This document shows positions 62,001 to 64,000 of a DNA stretch of 64,000 bases, one piece after another (position 1 is the stretch's first letter; each line of letters begins with the position of its first letter). The notes beneath the pieces are model-generated. The model saw nothing but the letters and a program-made list of their open reading frames with translations. It had not been told where the DNA came from and made no database searches. A program made the position numbers and the translations under genes. Where the stretch lies: NCBI GenBank assembly GCA_017616695.1, contig JAFZXN010000030.1, positions 40,639 through 104,638 of the forward strand, given 5' to 3'. The stretch is from Clostridia bacterium. Its GTDB lineage: Bacteria > Bacillota > Clostridia > Christensenellales > Borkfalkiaceae.

Positions 62001-64000
62001 TTACTTACGGCGGCTCGTTCTTCGACGTTCCCGCCGGCGAAGAGGTCGATTGCGTTATCAGGATAGACGGCGTTCCTTCCTCTCTCTTATTGATGATCGA
62101 CTCTTGCTCGAGGACCGATAAGGAAACTTACGAAGGTTCTTTGACTATCTCTTCGTTCGGTTATATCGGCGAGGCGGGCGAGATAGAAGAACCCGACCTT
62201 AAAGCCGAAGAGACTATGACGATAGTCGCCGACGAATACGATATCGCCGAGGCGCACAACGTTCCCATAAGTAACGGCGTCTACGCCGCGGAGACCGTAA
62301 ACACTTACGGCGCGTCGCAAACGGCCGTTTCCTGGACGGGCGCAAATCAGTACGAAAACATTTATTTCACTGCGGGCGCTTTCACCGTCACCGCCGACGG
62401 CTATATCGAATTTTTCGTTAAAAACGTAGGCCATACCACCTCCACGGGCGGAGAAACTATTAACGGCTATTTCGTTCAGCTGTTCGCCGCGGACAATACG
62501 ACCAAGGTCGGAAGCGAGGCCAAAGCGTACAAAACTTACAACGCCGAATATTCGACGTACGCCGGCAACGGTTGGTATTATTGGAAATTCCCGCTGACGA
62601 TCTTTGCCGAAGAAGGTTCGTCCTTTACCACCGTCAGATTCAAACTTTACGCGCCGATGGACGAAAACGAATATTGCTACTTCGACGGTATGAAAGTGGT
62701 CGGTGGCGAGGCGAGCGGAGAACCCGAACAGCCGCAGGATCCCGATGAGCCTTCTACCGTCGATCACAGCGCCGAAACGCTTACTATCTGCGCCGACGCC
62801 GACGATATGTTCGACAACGCCGCTCTCGTTAATTGGATGAACGGCGCTCACGCCGCGGAGACCGTTAATACTTACGGCACGTCTAAGTTGGCTTTGAAGT
62901 GGAGCAACTGCGTTCTCGGCGAAAATATGTTCCTGTACGTCAAGGAAGATCATTCGAGCCTTACTGTTTCCGAAAACGGTTACGTCGAATTTTTCATTAA
63001 AGACGTAGGTCACACGTCGAGCTCGGAAAATCTGGCGAGCGGCGTTTATATAAGGCTTTACAACGGCAGTAAAGACGTCAAGGTCGACGGCTCGCAGGAC
63101 GTTAAGGCTTACAAGTCGTACAACGCCGAAAATCGCACCGACGCGGGCAACGGCTGGTCACGTTACGTATTGCCGCTGACGCTCTTCGGAACGAACGGAG
63201 CTTCCTTCAACCTTATCCGTATATATACCAACGTCGCTTTCGACAGCGATGAGGTAATGTATCTCGAAGGCTTACGTATCGTCGTCCCCGAAGGCGGCAA
63301 CGAACCCGAACAGCCGCAGGAACCCGAACAGCCTTCTACCGTCGATCACAGTGCCGAAACGCTTGCTATCTGCGCCGACTCTTACGATCTGTTCAACGAA
63401 AGCACCGTCGTTTGGATAAACGGCACTCGCGCTTACGACACGACCGACTATTACGGCGACGGCTCCTCTTCTTCAAAAGCCCTTAAATGGACTGCCTGCG
63501 GCTCAAACGAGAACATGATGTTATACGACAACGCCGACAAGTCCGCCGTAAACGTTTCGTCCACGATATATATCGAGTTCTATATTAAGAACGTCGGCCA
63601 CACTTCCACCGCGGACGCTACAGGCGTTATCATAAGACTTTATAACGGCAACAACACGACGAAAGTCGACGGCACGCAGGACGTTAAGGCTTATAAGTCG
63701 TATAATGCCGCAAATCGCACCGACGCGGGCAACGGCTGGTATTATTATAAACTTCCGCTTTCGGCGGCAGGTACCGACGGCGCGGCGTTCGACAGAGTCC
63801 GTCTTTCGGTAAACGCCGCGTTCGACGAGGGCGAGATACTCTATATCGACGGTCTGCGCGTAATTGCGCCCGAAGGCGGTAACGAACCCGAACAGCCGCA
63901 GGAACCCGAACAGCCTTCTACCGTCGATCACAGTGCCGAAACGCTTGCTATCTGCGCCGACGCCTACGATATGTTCAACGAAAGCAACGTCGCTTGGATA
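59027..64000 (+). CDS. Very large modular GH16 lipoprotein (cut by the window edge)
   Basis: Open for 1658 codons without a stop to the last base. GGGAGG precedes ATG 59027; the lipobox is LFVGC. Residues about 45-255 are a GH16 domain with DEIDIEFLG (Glu146, Glu150). Then follow type A beta modules at about 59848-60330, 61144-61617 and 61693-62160 (shared NNGTDDY, LTYGGSFFDV, FDSCTR), one Ig-like Big_2 domain (60355-60575) and type B modules at 60595-61092, 62205-62705, 62767-63287, 63349-63867 and from 63931 (shared AETVN-YG, VGHT, YKSYNA, DAGNGW). Proline/Glu linkers EPEQPQEPEQPSTVDHS join the B modules. It is probably a cell-surface beta-glucanase with many carbohydrate-binding modules. 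Confidence 0.93.
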   Translation, partial: MKKVLLSVLSAMLVLSAVLFVGCENNGKVQRVALDSFPEFISRTLVDISGNTSNIFEVSDARGNGDPFGVIWNKDNVYYDEETEALTLSITKEDDVYYGGELRTAGDVGAIQYGYFGCLMKPSNVKGTASTFFTYTGDFEGNSHDEIDIEFLGKDTTKVQFNYFLNDVGGHEYWYDLGFDASEDFHHYGFFWNEEMVVWFVDYKPVHWYVGETSSVPQRVYTNFWVGEPTNSGIMGWMGEVNDADLPAKTEYKEINVAYLNGRGLELPEIEYVPAEEDFTATTLAINKGATDIYTVTTDQQTNENLVTYTEVLPKSYKNVYGVFEQAVQDAEYVSFRIRNNGTDDYVKVRVDVQAEKVNLAGIKAINEKAWMDGEIVRTDLTYGGSFFDVQPGEEVWCVIKFYGVPSNLLFMFDSCTREDKESLAGSVTVYDFGYYGENHYVEEYVNISDTYVRLKTDETFRLTATGSGEVVWTVENPNVVTVADGLITPVAEGTTTVYAACGAAKASCTVLVTNTEPKAEETMEIVSDDEDLAKLASVAKGNGTYAEETVNAYGTSASAVSWTGANQYESLFFNTGRYSVTSDGYIEYFLKNIGHTPTGNGETINGLFVQLYASDASVKVGEEIKVYKSYNAAYSTDAGNGWYYWKLPLSLFAEAGTQFDSFRFKLYTSMNAGEYFFIDGIKVVAEKLGDDEPITPPVSEYPALSEFTATTLTLDHGATDLYTVVTNEAQTENVVTYSAIGSKTYKNVYGFVTDEVKAAQYVYFKLRNNGTDDYIKARVDVISQTVNAAGIKAINLKAWMNGDEVYTDLTYGGSFFDVPAGNEVECIIKFDGIPDNLLFMFDSCTRTDKETFAGSITVSAPAYAGTNPNGETPEEPPVVETEYPAYNTFTATAMSLNGGNTEIYTVTVNEAQTENTIVYTEVGANTYKNINGAFAEAVQGTEFIYFKLKNNGSDDYIKVRADVMSGTLNAAGIYAINVKAWMNGNEVYTDLTYGGSFFDVPAGEEVDCVIRIDGVPSSLLLMIDSCSRTDKETYEGSLTISSFGYIGEAGEIEEPDLKAEETMTIVADEYDIAEAHNVPISNGVYAAETVNTYGASQTAVSWTGANQYENIYFTAGAFTVTADGYIEFFVKNVGHTTSTGGETINGYFVQLFAADNTTKVGSEAKAYKTYNAEYSTYAGNGWYYWKFPLTIFAEEGSSFTTVRFKLYAPMDENEYCYFDGMKVVGGEASGEPEQPQDPDEPSTVDHSAETLTICADADDMFDNAALVNWMNGAHAAETVNTYGTSKLALKWSNCVLGENMFLYVKEDHSSLTVSENGYVEFFIKDVGHTSSSENLASGVYIRLYNGSKDVKVDGSQDVKAYKSYNAENRTDAGNGWSRYVLPLTLFGTNGASFNLIRIYTNVAFDSDEVMYLEGLRIVVPEGGNEPEQPQEPEQPSTVDHSAETLAICADSYDLFNESTVVWINGTRAYDTTDYYGDGSSSSKALKWTACGSNENMMLYDNADKSAVNVSSTIYIEFYIKNVGHTSTADATGVIIRLYNGNNTTKVDGTQDVKAYKSYNAANRTDAGNGWYYYKLPLSAAGTDGAAFDRVRLSVNAAFDEGEILYIDGLRVIAPEGGNEPEQPQEPEQPSTVDHSAETLAICADAYDMFNESNVAWI
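63289..64000 (+). repeat. Recent in-frame module duplication within the GH16 gene
   Basis: The linker and first part of B module 4 (from 63289) recur 582 bases later (from 63871) with only scattered differences over at least 95 bases; 582 is 194 codons, one B module plus linker. The older B and A modules are much more diverged. Confidence 0.8.

Overview
The window looks like a chromosomal segment of an anaerobic, endospore-forming member of the Clostridia (Firmicutes), probably an uncultured gut-type lineage. The basis is a yabP-yabQ-divIC sporulation/division cluster, a nine-gene V-type ATPase operon in the ntp order, LytTR/GHKL signalling, many lipoproteins, Shine-Dalgarno-led genes and TTGACA-17-TATAAT promoters. 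Naming a genus would be a guess.

Layout. 1-2.1 kb: tRNA-Ser(GCU), a partial tRNA remnant and ychF. 2.2-6.3 kb: argS, mscL, mscS and a Sel1-repeat protein. 6.4-10.5 kb: an FAD oxidoreductase, a GtrB/GtrA-type lipid-linked glycosylation pair and an unknown gene. 10.6-14.2 kb: a putative HTH/coiled-coil regulator, yabP, yabQ, divIC, ppx and a membrane metalloprotease. 14.5-19.0 kb: gyrB-gyrA. 19.0-21.8 kb: a non-coding RNA locus, a SLOG-like protein and a DUF4143 ATPase. 22.0-25.2 kb: two tandem CrtI-like oxidoreductases. 25.4-34.4 kb: V-ATPase, whose c-ring subunit keeps the known Na+-binding residues. 34.4-35.5 kb: a fic gene between 20-bp direct repeats. 36.0-40.7 kb: sugar symporter, alpha-galactosidase and a GT-B-like protein. 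40.9-49.8 kb: a VWA lipoprotein, small membrane proteins, mnmA, DUF3737 and patB. 50.0-52.2 kb: a LytTR response regulator and GHKL sensor kinase. 52.3-64.0 kb: a run of secreted or membrane-anchored polysaccharide enzymes (GH16, domain-swapped GH3, CE2-like esterase, PTP-like lipoprotein, very large modular GH16) that runs off the right edge. The last block probably works together outside the membrane on a beta-glucan, with trimming and deacetylation; the two-component pair just upstream may control it (inference).

The most unusual content is non-coding. (1) At 19234-19521 a consensus promoter is followed, at transcription-start distance, by a 185-nt sequence that folds into one long stem (10 + 11 + 21 bp helices plus a side hairpin) and then by an intrinsic terminator: an apparent free-standing structured RNA. 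(2) Immediately downstream are two 108-nt tandem elements whose inner stem differs by four compensatory base-pair changes around a constant TTGAT loop. (3) At 42.3-42.5 kb there is an array of different short hairpins joined by a constant 10-base linker AAACGATRTT. (4) A dispersed family with core CTATAAGTCGATTATCG sits just after stop codons in both orientations at a dozen or more places, sometimes forming one arm of a terminator, and twice inside coding sequence. I cannot assign any of these four to a named family from sequence alone.
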